Source: LMUY01 sp965199095 (GTDB lineage: Bacteria > Pseudomonadota > Alphaproteobacteria > Acetobacterales > Acetobacteraceae). Taken from it: a stretch of 64,000 nt of DNA. The stretch covers positions 992,001-1,056,000 of the forward strand of contig CBDAQM010000006.1 in the NCBI GenBank assembly GCA_965199095.1, in the 5' to 3' direction. A model generated the notes under the pieces. That model saw only the letters and a program-made list of their open reading frames with translations, made no database searches and was not told the DNA's origin. The first letter of the stretch is position 1; each line of letters starts with the position of its first letter. The translations under genes and the position numbers were made by a program. Shown one piece after another: positions 35,246 through 44,358 of this stretch.

Positions 35246-36028
35246 ATGGAGCCCGCCGCAGCCCGGCCGAAAATCCGCATCCGCGGGCTGCGCAAGCGCT
35301 TCGGCGACAAGCAGGTGCTGGACGGCGTCGACCTGGACGTGATGGCCGGCACCTCCATGGTGGTGATCGGCGGCTCCGGCACGGGCAAGTCGGTGCTGCT
35401 GAAATCCATCCTCGGGCTGATCGAGCCGGACGAGGGCAGCATCGAGGTGGATGGCGGCGACGTGCTGCGGATGAGCAAGCGCGACCGTGAGGCCGTGAAC
35501 CGGCAGATCGGCATGCTGTTCCAGGGCGGCGCGCTGTTCGACAGCCTGCCGGTTTGGGAGAACGTCGCCTTCGGCTTGCTCGCGCAGCACCGCATGGGCC
35601 GCGACGAAGCCCGCGCCAAGGCGGCGCAGGTGCTGGGCCAGGTGGGGCTCGCCCCCAGCGTGGGCGACCTGTCCCCGGCGGAGCTGTCCGGCGGCATGCA
35701 GAAGCGTGTCGGGCTGGCGCGCGCCATCGCGGCGCAGCCGAGCATCCTGTTCTTTGACGAGCCTACCACCGGGCTGGACCCGATCATGGGCGCCGTGATC
35801 GACGGGCTGATCGTGGATTGCGTCAAGCGTCTCGGCTCGACCGCCATCGCGATCACCCACGACATGGCCTCCGCCACGCGGATCGGCGACCGGGTGGCCA
35901 TGCTGCATCGGGGGCGCATCGTCTGGGAGGGCCCGGCAGCCGACCTGCTGCAAAGCGGCAACGCGGTGGTGGACCAGTTCACCCACGGCCGCCGCGAGGG
36001 ACCGATCCAGATGGAGCTGCGGAAGTAG
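35246..36028 (+). CDS. mlaF: MlaF-type ATPase
   Basis: 260-residue cytoplasmic ATPase of the phospholipid transport complex with MlaE. Walker A GGSGTGKS (about 42-49), signature ELSGGMQKRVGLARA, Walker B ILFFDEPTTGLDP and an ITHDM switch. The GGMQKR variant and VWENVAFGL segment are typical of MlaF. The ATG at 35246 is one base past the mlaE stop; a TTG at 35234 is possible. Without mlaD, mlaC or mlaB alongside, the system must draw its other subunits from elsewhere. Confidence 0.93.
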   Translation: MEPAAARPKIRIRGLRKRFGDKQVLDGVDLDVMAGTSMVVIGGSGTGKSVLLKSILGLIEPDEGSIEVDGGDVLRMSKRDREAVNRQIGMLFQGGALFDSLPVWENVAFGLLAQHRMGRDEARAKAAQVLGQVGLAPSVGDLSPAELSGGMQKRVGLARAIAAQPSILFFDEPTTGLDPIMGAVIDGLIVDCVKRLGSTAIAITHDMASATRIGDRVAMLHRGRIVWEGPAADLLQSGNAVVDQFTHGRREGPIQMELRK

Positions 36029-36029
36029 C

Positions 36030-36665
36030 TTACGTGTTCGGCCGGACCACGGTGAACACGGTCAGCATGGCGGCAAGGGCCGTCGCCAGCCAAAGCGCAT
36101 CCAGGCCGTAGCGGCGATAGACCAGGCTGCCGATGACGGCGCCGCCGAGCATGGAGAACCAGCGCAGGAAGTTCGGCACCCATCCGAAGGCCGGACCGCC
36201 CAGCAGCGCTGCTGCCATATGCTGGGCCATCTTTACCAACGTGCCGGTCATGTAGGTCAAGCCGATGCTCACCTCGCCATCATGGTCGAAGACGGTGTTT
36301 TCGGCGCCCATCGCCAGGGTGGCAGCGCCGATCGCCAGCGTCGTGTGCCCGGCGGCCTGAAGGACGCTGCTCGCCAGCAGCAGCAGCGTCACCATCCCCA
36401 TGGCGCTGGTCCGGCCCCGCCGCAGGCGGCGGCGCAGCATCGTGGCCAGGATGACCCCGCCGACGAACATGGTCAGCACGGCGACCGGGACGATCGCCTG
36501 GGACCAATCGGGCCCGCCCAGTTCCGTGCCCAGCCGGGTGGAGTTGCCGGTCATGAACGAAATGAAGATGCCGCCAAGCCACAAATACCCGACGGCATCG
36601 GTGAAGCCGGCCAGCGCGGCCAGGCACATCGCGAGAGGCTGATCCCGGTTGGGATTGAACATCAT
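36030..36665 (-). CDS. YoaK-family (DUF1275) membrane protein
   Basis: About 211-residue inner-membrane protein with six predicted helices. The opening LAALAGFTDAVGYLWLGGIFISFMTGNSTRLG contains the FMTGN motif characteristic of DUF1275/YoaK. A second conserved region is GLTYMTGTLVKMAQHM. Its role is unknown; a transport function is often suggested. The ATG at 36665 is preferred to the 36695 start because AAAGG lies upstream. It converges on mlaF with one base between the genes and is divergent from radA. Confidence 0.88.
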   Translation of the reverse strand: MMFNPNRDQPLAMCLAALAGFTDAVGYLWLGGIFISFMTGNSTRLGTELGGPDWSQAIVPVAVLTMFVGGVILATMLRRRLRRGRTSAMGMVTLLLLASSVLQAAGHTTLAIGAATLAMGAENTVFDHDGEVSIGLTYMTGTLVKMAQHMAAALLGGPAFGWVPNFLRWFSMLGGAVIGSLVYRRYGLDALWLATALAAMLTVFTVVRPNT

Positions 36666-36739
36666 CTGACCTTTACCGCCACCCGTTCCATCCAAGCGGA
36701 GCGCTTGACCGCATGGGCGCGCCGCGGGATGGCTGGCCG

Positions 36740-38116
36740 ATGGCCAAGCCGATCCACCGCTATGTCTGCCAATCCTGCGGCGCCGTCACCGGCAAATGGG
36801 CGGGTCGCTGCGATTCCTGCGGCGAGTGGAACACCATCGTCGAAGAACCGGTCGAGGCTGGTCCAGGGGCGCTGAAGCCGGGCAAGGCCGCGCGGCTGAA
36901 CTTTGTGGGGCTGCAAGGCAGCGCGCCGCCGCCGCCGCGGGCGCAAACCGGCATCGCGGAGTTGGACCGCGTGCTGGGCGGCGGGTTGGTGCAGGCTTCC
37001 GCGGTGCTGGTGGGCGGCGATCCCGGCATCGGCAAGTCCACCCTGCTGCTGCAAGCCGCGGCGTCGCTGGCCCGGGCGGGACGCCGGGTGCTGTACATCA
37101 CCGGCGAGGAATCGATCGACCAGGTGCGGCTGCGCGCGCGCCGGCTCGGCCTGGCGGATGCGACGCTGGACCTCGCGGCGACCATCAACGTGCGCGACAT
37201 CGGCGCCGCGTTGGAAGGGGCAGCGGATGCGGCGTTGGTGGTGATCGATTCGATCCAGACCATGTGGATGGACAGCATCGACTCCGCGCCGGGCACGGTC
37301 AGCCAGGTGCGCGCCTGCTCGTTCGAGCTGATCCGGCTGGCGAAATCCCGCGGGTTCGCGCTGGTGCTGGTCGGCCACGTGACGAAGGACGGTGCGCTGG
37401 CCGGCCCGCGCGTGCTGGAGCACATGGTGGATGCGGTGCTGTATTTCGAGGGCGACCGCGGCCACCAGTTCCGCATCCTGCGCGGCGTGAAGAACCGCTT
37501 CGGCGCCACGGACGAGATCGGCGTGTTCGCCATGACGGAAACCGGGCTGGCGGAAGTCCCCAATCCCTCCGCCCTGTTCCTGGCGGAGCGGCGGGGCAAC
37601 ATCGCCGGGTCCGCCGTGTTCGCCGGGCTGGAGGGAACGCGGCCGGTGCTGGTGGAGGTGCAGGCCCTGCTCTCCCCCAACGCCGGCGGCTCCCCGCGAC
37701 GGTCGGTGATCGGCTGGGATGGCGGACGGCTGGCGATGATGCTGGCCGTGCTGGACAGCCGCGCCGGGTTGCGGCTGTCGGCGCACGACGTCTACCTGAA
37801 CGTCGCCGGCGGGTTGCGGGTGGTGGAGCCGGCGGCGGATTTGGCGGTGGCGGCGGCGCTCGCCTCCGCGGCGACCGAGACGCCGACGGACGCTGGGACG
37901 GTGTATTTCGGCGAGGTCGGACTGTCCGGCGAAATCCGCCAGGTGGCGCAGGCGGATGCCCGGCTGAAGGAGGCGCAGAAGCTGGGGTTCACGACCGCTT
38001 GCCTACCCCGCCGGCTTGCACAGGGCGATCGCAAGCCGACCGCCGTGCCAGGGCTGGCGTTGAACGAGATGGGGCATCTGGCTGAGCTGGTGGCGGGGTT
38101 CACCGGGAAGGGCTGA
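36740..38116 (+). CDS. radA: DNA repair protein RadA
   Basis: 458-residue branch-migration protein of homologous recombination. The N-terminal C4 zinc finger uses Cys10, Cys13, Cys24 and Cys27. The RecA-like ATPase has Walker A GGDPGIGKST (92-101) and the RadA-specific KNRFG motif in RGVKNRFGATDEIG. The C-terminal Lon-protease-like domain (about 280-450) includes DVYLNVAGGLRVVEPAADLA and YFGEVGLSGEIRQV. The ATG at 36740 aligns with family members (MAKPIHRYVC). Confidence 0.95.
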   Translation: MAKPIHRYVCQSCGAVTGKWAGRCDSCGEWNTIVEEPVEAGPGALKPGKAARLNFVGLQGSAPPPPRAQTGIAELDRVLGGGLVQASAVLVGGDPGIGKSTLLLQAAASLARAGRRVLYITGEESIDQVRLRARRLGLADATLDLAATINVRDIGAALEGAADAALVVIDSIQTMWMDSIDSAPGTVSQVRACSFELIRLAKSRGFALVLVGHVTKDGALAGPRVLEHMVDAVLYFEGDRGHQFRILRGVKNRFGATDEIGVFAMTETGLAEVPNPSALFLAERRGNIAGSAVFAGLEGTRPVLVEVQALLSPNAGGSPRRSVIGWDGGRLAMMLAVLDSRAGLRLSAHDVYLNVAGGLRVVEPAADLAVAAALASAATETPTDAGTVYFGEVGLSGEIRQVAQADARLKEAQKLGFTTACLPRRLAQGDRKPTAVPGLALNEMGHLAELVAGFTGKG

Positions 38117-38174
38117 GTTCAGCCTGGCTGATACCAGCCGGCAATCGCTGACACGAAGAGGTGGGCTGAAGCCC

Positions 38175-39528
38175 CATGTGCGTTAAGATAGTGGTTTGAC
38201 GGGATAGATCACGTCTGGTTTTCGTTTTCGTGGCTGGTGTGCGAGTTGCCGATGGAGATGGGCGCTCGACTTGAGCATGCGATCGAGTGGTAGGGTTCCA
38301 AGGACTGCCATGAGCAGCAGCAAGGCTGCTGTTTTATGGATGCGCCATGGCGAGGGTGTGCAGTCGATCTCGGCAAGGTCCTGAGGGGGAAGATTCCAGG
38401 AAATCCTGGTTCATGTCGTCGCATAAGAGAGCCAGGATGAGGTGAGCGTAGAGCCAACTTCGGGAAGCGCTGGTGGTGCGTGTGGGCAATTGGTCGATGT
38501 GCAGCAGCGACTTCAATCGCTTGAAGGCGAGTTCGATCTGCCATCGTAGTCTATAGACGATAAGTATTTCGCTCGCCGGGTAGGTTTCGGCGGGCAATGA
38601 GGTCGCAAGGATGAGGAATTGTGCGGCCACAAGCGTCCGGGGGTCGAGTTTCTTCTGCTTACGCAAGGCTGCTTTGCGAAGATGGTGCTGGGTCTTCTCG
38701 ATCTGTTCAGGTGGTCGGCGCTGGATGATCAGGCGCAGTGGCACATGCGTCGTCTTGTCGACGGCCGCGTGCACCAGCACCTCGCTCGTCTGTGTGGCGG
38801 GGTCGAGGGCGCTGAGGTGCTCGATGAGGGTGAAGGGCGCACCAGCGGGAGTGCGCAACGCGAACGACTTCCATCGTGCCCGCACGATGAAGTCAACGCG
38901 CTCGGCTTGCTGGCAAAGACGATGCAGGGCGCCAGCGTTGGCATAGTTGCGATCGGCGATGCGCACTTCGCCAGCCACGGGCGCGCCGCGCGCCAGCGAC
39001 TCGGCGCCGCGGTTGTCGGTCAGTTCCAGGTGGAAAAAGCCGCCGGTGGCGAGGTCGAACCCGGCATGCACCCGCCAGTCGGTGCCAAGGCTTGCCTGCT
39101 GCGAGATGTTGGTGCCATCGACAATGCGCAGGCTGCGTCCTGGCCACCGGATGACAGCGCTGCCCGTCCGGGCAGCAAGCTGTTGTTCCATGATGGCTTT
39201 CAGGAAATCGACTGCCTTGTCCAAGCGGTATTTGACCGCGGGATCGCTGAGCTGGGCCAAGCCGCTCATCGACGCCCACGCTGCCGTTTGATTGAGCGAT
39301 AGCCCGCCTGGACCGCGCGCCAAAGCCAACCGCAACAGGCTCGCCCCATCGCACACCTTGCGCGGACGCTCGATGGCTCGGCTCGATATCGCCAGCGCAT
39401 CTAGATCCAATCCCGGGGGCAAGCGCGCTAGAAGCTCAGGGAAACTGTCGATAACATGAGATGCTGGCTGCATCTGCACCCAGAATCATGCCGATTCGCG
39501 TCGAGTCAACCCTATCTTAACGCACATG
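38175..39528 (-). mobile_element. IS4-family insertion sequence, 1354 bp, complete
   Basis: Both ends are visible. The terminal inverted repeats share a perfect 17-bp CATGTGCGTTAAGATAG, with similarity continuing through GG-TT-GAC. A 12-bp direct repeat GGGCTGAAGCCC flanks it (38163-38174 and 39529-39540), which is a target-site duplication of the size IS4/IS231-type elements make. It carries one intact transposase gene. The intact ends and target duplication suggest a recent insertion. It interrupts a family 2 palindromic repeat between radA and opgH, not a gene. Confidence 0.9.
38334..39479 (-). CDS. IS4-family transposase
   Basis: 381-residue DDE transposase. The first aspartate lies in RIVDGTNIS, the second in VRIADRNYANAGA, and the glutamate in the IS4 Y-x2-R-x3-E-x6-K signature as YRLRWQIELAFKRLK. 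The frame is uninterrupted and fills most of the element, so it should be functional. Position 39479 lies 49 bp inside the right end of the IS. Confidence 0.93.
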   Translation of the reverse strand: MQMQPASHVIDSFPELLARLPPGLDLDALAISSRAIERPRKVCDGASLLRLALARGPGGLSLNQTAAWASMSGLAQLSDPAVKYRLDKAVDFLKAIMEQQLAARTGSAVIRWPGRSLRIVDGTNISQQASLGTDWRVHAGFDLATGGFFHLELTDNRGAESLARGAPVAGEVRIADRNYANAGALHRLCQQAERVDFIVRARWKSFALRTPAGAPFTLIEHLSALDPATQTSEVLVHAAVDKTTHVPLRLIIQRRPPEQIEKTQHHLRKAALRKQKKLDPRTLVAAQFLILATSLPAETYPASEILIVYRLRWQIELAFKRLKSLLHIDQLPTRTTSASRSWLYAHLILALLCDDMNQDFLESSPSGPCRDRLHTLAMAHP

Positions 39529-39580
39529 GGGCTGAAGCCCACCCTACCTTAATGGAGACATTGTGGAAGTAGGGTGGGCT

Positions 39581-41752
39581 TCAGCCCACCGGAGGGTCAA
39601 GACCAACGTCCGTTGGTATAAGACAGCCCATGCCTTCCAACCGCTGCAGCCCGGCGAGGCTGCCAAGCACCGCGACCTTCTCACCGCGGGTCATCGTGGC
39701 GGCGGCTTCCTCCACCGTGGCTGCCTCGTCCAACTTGGCCAGGCCCGTCGCCAGGCTGGCGTCTTCCGACCGACGCCGTGCGGGCGGCAGCATGCGGGCA
39801 TGGGCCGCGCGCAGGGCGGGATCGCCATGCAAGCGGCGTAGCGCCTCGACGACCGGGCCGTTTGCGCTTTCATGTGCGCGCGCCACCGCCATCGCCAACA
39901 CCTCCGGCGGATGCAGCTCTTCCGGGATGCGTAGCAGGCCGAGCCGGCGCAGGCTGCGGCCGACCGCGCCGCTGCCCGTCACCGTTGCCAGCGGGATGGC
40001 GAGCGCCTGGCCCACCACCACCGGCGACATCCAGGCCAGGAGGTAGGGCGATACGAGGAAGGACGCCACGGCCAAGGTCACGCCGAACGCCGTATGCCAG
40101 GCATATAGCCGCGCCACGATCCCCAGCGGGATGCTGCCGTCGTCGCGGCGCTGGGCATTCCAGCCGGAGTCGCGGCCGAGCAGGATGGCGAACACGTCCA
40201 GCGACTGGGTCAGCATCGTCACGGGGGCAAGCAGCCCGGCCACGACCGTCTCCAGCAGCATCGACAGCATGGCGCGGACCACCCCGCCGCAGCCGCGCCG
40301 CAACGTCCCGTCGAACACCAGAGCGATGTAGGCCAGCAGCTTCGGCGCCAGCAGCAGCGCCATGGTGCCGATGAACACCAGCTTGGCGCGCTCCGGGTTG
40401 ATGATCGGCCAGGTTGGGAACAGCGCCTTGCCATTGGGGAAGTAGTCCGGCTGGATGAAGCGCGCTTGCAGCGAGATCAGGATGCCCACCAGGATGAACA
40501 ACAGCCACATGGGCGCCGTGATGTAGGAGCCGATGCCCGTGAACAGGTGCATCCGGCTGACCCAGTGCAGCCCGCGCGTCGGCAGCACGGCCATGTGCTG
40601 CAGGTTGCCCTGGCACCAGCGGCGGTCCCGCACCGCCAGGTCCGGCAGCGAGGGCGGACTTTCCTCGTAGGAGCCCGGCAGGCCCGGCACCATGCGAACC
40701 GCCCAGCCGCCGCGGCGGAGCAGTGCCGCCTCCACGAAATCGTGGCTGAGGATGTGGCCGCCGAAGGGCTTGCGGCCAGGCAGTACGGGCAGCCCCGCCT
40801 GGCCGGCGAAGGCTGCCGTGCGGATCATGGCATTGTGGCCCCAGTAATTGCCCTCGCTGCCATGCCACCATGCGATACCGTGCGCGATCACCGGGCCATA
40901 CACGCGCCCGGCAAATTGCTGCATGCGCGCGAACAGGCTGTTGCCGTTGGCGATCACCGGCAGCGTCTGGATCAGCCCGACGCCCGGGTTCGCCGCCATT
41001 GCCGCCGCCAGCCGCACCAGCGCGCCGCCGGTCATGACGCTGTCGGCGTCCAGGATGAGGAACTGCGGGTAGGCGCCACCCCAACGCCGCACCCAGTCCG
41101 CGATGTTGCCGGCCTTGCGTTCCGTATTGATGGGACGGTGGCGGTAATACACCCGGCAGTCGGGGCCGAGCCGATCCCGCAGCGCCAGGAAGGCCGCTTC
41201 CTCGGCGATCCACACATCCGCATCCGTGGTGTCGCTGAGGATGAACAGGTCGAACCACTCGGCCTGCCCGGCTTGCCGCAGGGAGGACTGGATCGCCTCC
41301 AGCCCGGCCATCACGCGGGCCGGCTGCTCGTTATAGGTGGGCATCAACAGCGCCGTCCGCACGCCGAGCGCGGGCAGCGGCCCCGCGGCGGCGATCCCCA
41401 TGCCGCGGCCGCCGCGGCACAGGCAGGAGACGAAGCCCGCCACGGCGCTGGTGAAGGAGAGCGCGATCCAGGCAAACAGCGCCACGAACAGCACCAGCAG
41501 CAGCACGATCAGTGTCGTGATGCCGCCCGAATCCAGCACGCGCAGCATCTCGCGCGCCGCCTGCACCGTCATCGCCACGGCCGGCACGATCACGAGCAGC
41601 CGCCTGAGCGCCATCCCGCGCGGCCCGCCCGGCAAGCGCCGGGCCGTGGGCGCGGCCGGCCCGTGCAGCGCCTGCACCGGCATGGCCAGGGGCGCCTCCA
41701 GCGGCAGCGCGGCCGGAAATGCCAAGTCTAGGGTGTCCAACGGTAAAGCCAT
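39581..41752 (-). CDS. opgH: Osmoregulated periplasmic glucan glucosyltransferase
   Basis: 723-residue inner-membrane GT2 enzyme (MdoH/OpgH) that polymerises glucose from UDP-glucose into the periplasmic glucan backbone. Two N-terminal helices (about 48-104) precede the catalytic domain. Visible motifs: LLMPTYNEQPARVMAG, the LDADSVM DxD-type motif, HDFVEAALL and the QxxRW-like RDRRWCQGNLQH. Several C-terminal membrane helices follow. Its start overlaps opgG by 25 bp, so the two are one operon (opgG first). The last codons (DPPVG-stop) are read from the arm of a palindromic repeat, so the C-terminus may have been altered by repeat insertion. Confidence 0.93.
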   Translation of the reverse strand: MALPLDTLDLAFPAALPLEAPLAMPVQALHGPAAPTARRLPGGPRGMALRRLLVIVPAVAMTVQAAREMLRVLDSGGITTLIVLLLVLFVALFAWIALSFTSAVAGFVSCLCRGGRGMGIAAAGPLPALGVRTALLMPTYNEQPARVMAGLEAIQSSLRQAGQAEWFDLFILSDTTDADVWIAEEAAFLALRDRLGPDCRVYYRHRPINTERKAGNIADWVRRWGGAYPQFLILDADSVMTGGALVRLAAAMAANPGVGLIQTLPVIANGNSLFARMQQFAGRVYGPVIAHGIAWWHGSEGNYWGHNAMIRTAAFAGQAGLPVLPGRKPFGGHILSHDFVEAALLRRGGWAVRMVPGLPGSYEESPPSLPDLAVRDRRWCQGNLQHMAVLPTRGLHWVSRMHLFTGIGSYITAPMWLLFILVGILISLQARFIQPDYFPNGKALFPTWPIINPERAKLVFIGTMALLLAPKLLAYIALVFDGTLRRGCGGVVRAMLSMLLETVVAGLLAPVTMLTQSLDVFAILLGRDSGWNAQRRDDGSIPLGIVARLYAWHTAFGVTLAVASFLVSPYLLAWMSPVVVGQALAIPLATVTGSGAVGRSLRRLGLLRIPEELHPPEVLAMAVARAHESANGPVVEALRRLHGDPALRAAHARMLPPARRRSEDASLATGLAKLDEAATVEEAAATMTRGEKVAVLGSLAGLQRLEGMGCLIPTDVGLDPPVG

Positions 41753-43278
41753 GTCTCGGTCAGCGGCGTATTGCCAGCCATCAAGCGCCCGTGCAGCTCC
41801 ACCGTGGTTTCCCGTCCCGGCGCAAGCTCAAAGCTGATGCGCCAGCCCGCGCCGCCAGGCAGCGGGGCGCCGGTGAGGTTGCGAAGCTGGCCCTTGTCGG
41901 TGGTGACATCCAACCGCGGCGTCACGCCTGGCTTGAACGGAGCGGTATCCAGCACGAACATGCGTGATCCATCCGGACCCGGGCCCGTCATCGTGTTGGT
42001 GAACGGCGAGGGCAGCGGCTTCACCGGCGGTGCTGCGCCCCAATACAGCTTGTAGGCGTAGTTGTAGGCCACACCGGCTTGCAGCTTCGCTTTTGGCCGC
42101 CAGAACGCGACCATGTTGTCGTTGACCTCCTTGTCGGACGGGATCTCCACCAGCATGACGGCGCCTTCGCCCCAGTCGCCGGCGGGCTCGATCCAGGCGC
42201 AGGGCCGGTTGTCGTAGCGCGACTCGATGTCCTCGTAGCCGGCGAAGTCCCGTTTGCGCTGCTGCAGCCCGAACCCTTTCGGCGACTGGTCGACGAAACT
42301 GCTCACCTGCAGGCGGGCGGGGTTGTTGAGCTGCCGCCACAGCGTCTCCCCACGGCCGGTCTGCATCAGCAGGCCGTCCGAGTCGTGGACCGCCGGGCGC
42401 CAGTCGTCGACGCGGTTGCGTTCGTTGCCGTCGAACAGGAACATGCTGGTCAGCGGCGCGATACCGGCCTGGTCGATGTCGACCCGCGGGAACAGCGTCA
42501 CCGCCGTGTCGAACACGGTTTGCACGCCCGGCGTGATGACGAACTTGAACGCCGCGGACGCGCTCTGGCTGTCCAGCAGGGCGTGCACGGTGATCGGCGC
42601 CGGCCGGGAGCCCGGTTTAGGCTGTTCGATCCAGAACGTCTTGAAATACGGGAACTCCTCGCCGCCCGGGTCGGCCGTCTTGATCGCCAGGCCACGCGCC
42701 GAGAGGCCGTAGCCGAGCCCTTTGGCGACGGCGCGGAAATAGCTGGCGCCGAGGAACGCGCAGACCTCGTCGAAATAGTCCGCCCGGTTGATCGGGGCAT
42801 GAAGGCGGAAGCCGGCGAACCCCAAATCCTCGTTGGTCGGCCGCTGCACGCTGCCGAAGCTGAAATCCGCCGGGTCATAGCGCACCTCCGAGGCGCGGCC
42901 GTCGACGACGACGTTCACGTCCACCCGCCCCTTGTAGATCGAGCCGCGATGGAAGAACTCGATCTGCCACGGCAGCTTGGTGTCCCGCCACACCGCGTGC
43001 TGCTTGTCGAAGCGCAGCATGCGGTATTGGTCGTAGGTGAGATTGTCCAAATAGCTCGGCAGGCCGGTTTCTTGCGCTTGGAACGGCTTGGAGGCCAGTG
43101 CGCGCGCGGCGTCCCGCACGGTGGCGTCGCTGAATGGTGTACCGCCCTGAATTGCAGCCCGGCCCGGCGCAGTGGCGAGGATGGCAGGCAAGGCCGCGAG
43201 CAGCACTCTTCGTTGCAAAGACCGAACTCCAACAAAAGACGCCACCACAAGCCGTGGCGACGGGTAGGGTTGCGTCAT
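41728..43278 (-). CDS. opgG: Periplasmic glucan biosynthesis protein MdoG/OpgG
   Basis: About 516-residue periplasmic protein needed for release or branching of osmoregulated glucans; partner of OpgH. Landmarks: YLDNLTYDQYRMLRFDKQHAVWRD, LPWQIEFFHRG, NEDLGFAGFRLHAPIN, FLGASYFRAVAKGLGYGLSARGLAI and ESRYDNRPCAWIEP, all standard OpgG/OpgD blocks. There is a signal peptide around RRVLLAALPAILATAPGRA. The annotated ATG is 43278. A TTG at 43218 with GGAG 7 bp upstream would give a shorter, more typical signal peptide, so the start is uncertain. Confidence 0.92.
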   Translation of the reverse strand: MTQPYPSPRLVVASFVGVRSLQRRVLLAALPAILATAPGRAAIQGGTPFSDATVRDAARALASKPFQAQETGLPSYLDNLTYDQYRMLRFDKQHAVWRDTKLPWQIEFFHRGSIYKGRVDVNVVVDGRASEVRYDPADFSFGSVQRPTNEDLGFAGFRLHAPINRADYFDEVCAFLGASYFRAVAKGLGYGLSARGLAIKTADPGGEEFPYFKTFWIEQPKPGSRPAPITVHALLDSQSASAAFKFVITPGVQTVFDTAVTLFPRVDIDQAGIAPLTSMFLFDGNERNRVDDWRPAVHDSDGLLMQTGRGETLWRQLNNPARLQVSSFVDQSPKGFGLQQRKRDFAGYEDIESRYDNRPCAWIEPAGDWGEGAVMLVEIPSDKEVNDNMVAFWRPKAKLQAGVAYNYAYKLYWGAAPPVKPLPSPFTNTMTGPGPDGSRMFVLDTAPFKPGVTPRLDVTTDKGQLRNLTGAPLPGGAGWRISFELAPGRETTVELHGRLMAGNTPLTETWLYRWTP

Positions 43279-43323
43279 GACGGCTGGACCCGTCACGTGC
43301 CAGCCGGTAGGAGGTTCGTCACA

Positions 43324-43737
43324 ATGTCCGACCTCCGCATCACTGCCGGGCCGTTTCGCTTTGGCGCACGATTCGAAGCTTCTACCCCGCGCACTGTGGC
43401 GAAATTTCGCAGCCTGCTACCATACCGCGAGCGTATCATCCATGTGCGATGGAGCGGTGAGGCCTGCTGGATCCCCCTGGGAGATCTGGATTTGGGGCTT
43501 GGCTACGAAAACCCCACCAGCTACCCGGCGCCAGGCCAAATCCTGCTGCATCCCGGCGTGATCAGCGAAACGGAGATCCTGCTGGCCTATGGCAGCGTGC
43601 AGTTCGCCAGCAAGGTGGGCGTGCTCGCCGGCAACCACTTCCTCACGATTACGGAGGGGGTGGAGCAGTTGCCGGAGCTGGGCCGCATGGTGCTCTGGAG
43701 CGGCGCGCAGGACATCGCGTTCGAGTTGGCCGGCTGA
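43324..43737 (+). CDS. DUF3830-family protein
   Basis: 137-residue protein of the DUF3830 family (cyclophilin-like barrel predicted in the family). Typical blocks: FRSLLPYRERIIHVRWSGEACWIPLG, ENPTSYPAPGQILLHPG and LAGNHFLTI. A strong AGGAGG lies upstream of the ATG at 43324. No enzymatic role is established. It starts 45 bp from the divergent opgG gene and is followed by cvpA, with which it may be co-transcribed. Confidence 0.8.
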   Translation: MSDLRITAGPFRFGARFEASTPRTVAKFRSLLPYRERIIHVRWSGEACWIPLGDLDLGLGYENPTSYPAPGQILLHPGVISETEILLAYGSVQFASKVGVLAGNHFLTITEGVEQLPELGRMVLWSGAQDIAFELAG

Positions 43738-43765
43738 ACGGCATGGCCCAGTCAGGTGCAGGGTC

Positions 43766-44347
43766 ATGAACTGGGTCGACATCGTCGTCCTGGCGATCGT
43801 CGCATTTTCCGGCATGCTGGGCTTCATGCGCGGCATGGTGCGGGAGGTGCTGGGCCTGATCGCCTGGATCGGCGCAGCCTTTGCGGCAACATGGTTCTTC
43901 CCGCAAGTTCAAGGGATTGCACGCCGCTTCATCGCGGATCCGGACGTCGCCGACCCGGTGGCCTTCGGCGTGGTGTTCCTGTTCGTCCTGATCGTGCTCT
44001 CCCTGCTCGCCCGCACGCTCAGCGGTGCGGTCCGCCATTCAGGCTTGGGCGGCCTGGACCGCACCTTAGGCCTGGTCTTCGGCCTGTTACGCGGGGCGGC
44101 GGTCATGATCGCCGCATATATCATCGTCGGGGTGGTGGAGCCGGTGGACCGTTGGCCCGATCAGGTGTTGGCAGCGCGCACCCTCCCCTCCATCTATCTC
44201 GGCTCGGTGTGGGTCGTGCAGCGTCTGCCGGCGGAGTATCGGCCGGTGCTGCTCGTCCCGCCCGGGGATCGGCCCACGAGTTCGGCAGACCTGCTCCATG
44301 CCAACCCCGTAGGCCGCGCGCTCGGCACAACGCCGGCGCGCCCATAG
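43766..44347 (+). CDS. cvpA: CvpA-family membrane protein
   Basis: 193 residues with four predicted membrane helices: NWVDIVVLAIVAFSGMLGFMRGMVREVLGL, then a second at about 28-45, a third about 64-82 and a fourth about 100-122. The N-terminal block is typical of CvpA (colicin V production protein). It directly precedes purF, as in many proteobacteria. Its exact role is not settled. The ATG at 43766 aligns with family members. Confidence 0.9.
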   Translation: MNWVDIVVLAIVAFSGMLGFMRGMVREVLGLIAWIGAAFAATWFFPQVQGIARRFIADPDVADPVAFGVVFLFVLIVLSLLARTLSGAVRHSGLGGLDRTLGLVFGLLRGAAVMIAAYIIVGVVEPVDRWPDQVLAARTLPSIYLGSVWVVQRLPAEYRPVLLVPPGDRPTSSADLLHANPVGRALGTTPARP

Positions 44348-44358
44348 GAGGGTCGCAC

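Larger units (their letters stand above)
38160..39590. repeat. Interrupted inverted-repeat element (family 2) hosting the IS
   Basis: With the IS and one target copy removed, the flanks rebuild a left arm GGTGGGCTGAAGCCCACC+CTAC (38160-38174 joined to 39541-39547). Its exact inverse, GTAGGGTGGGCTTCAGCC..., lies at 39569-39590, giving two 22-bp arms with a spacer of about 21 bp. Each arm is itself palindromic. The same arm sequence occurs at 48749-48819 and 62368-62417. The right arm also contains the opgH stop codon. Confidence 0.8.
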
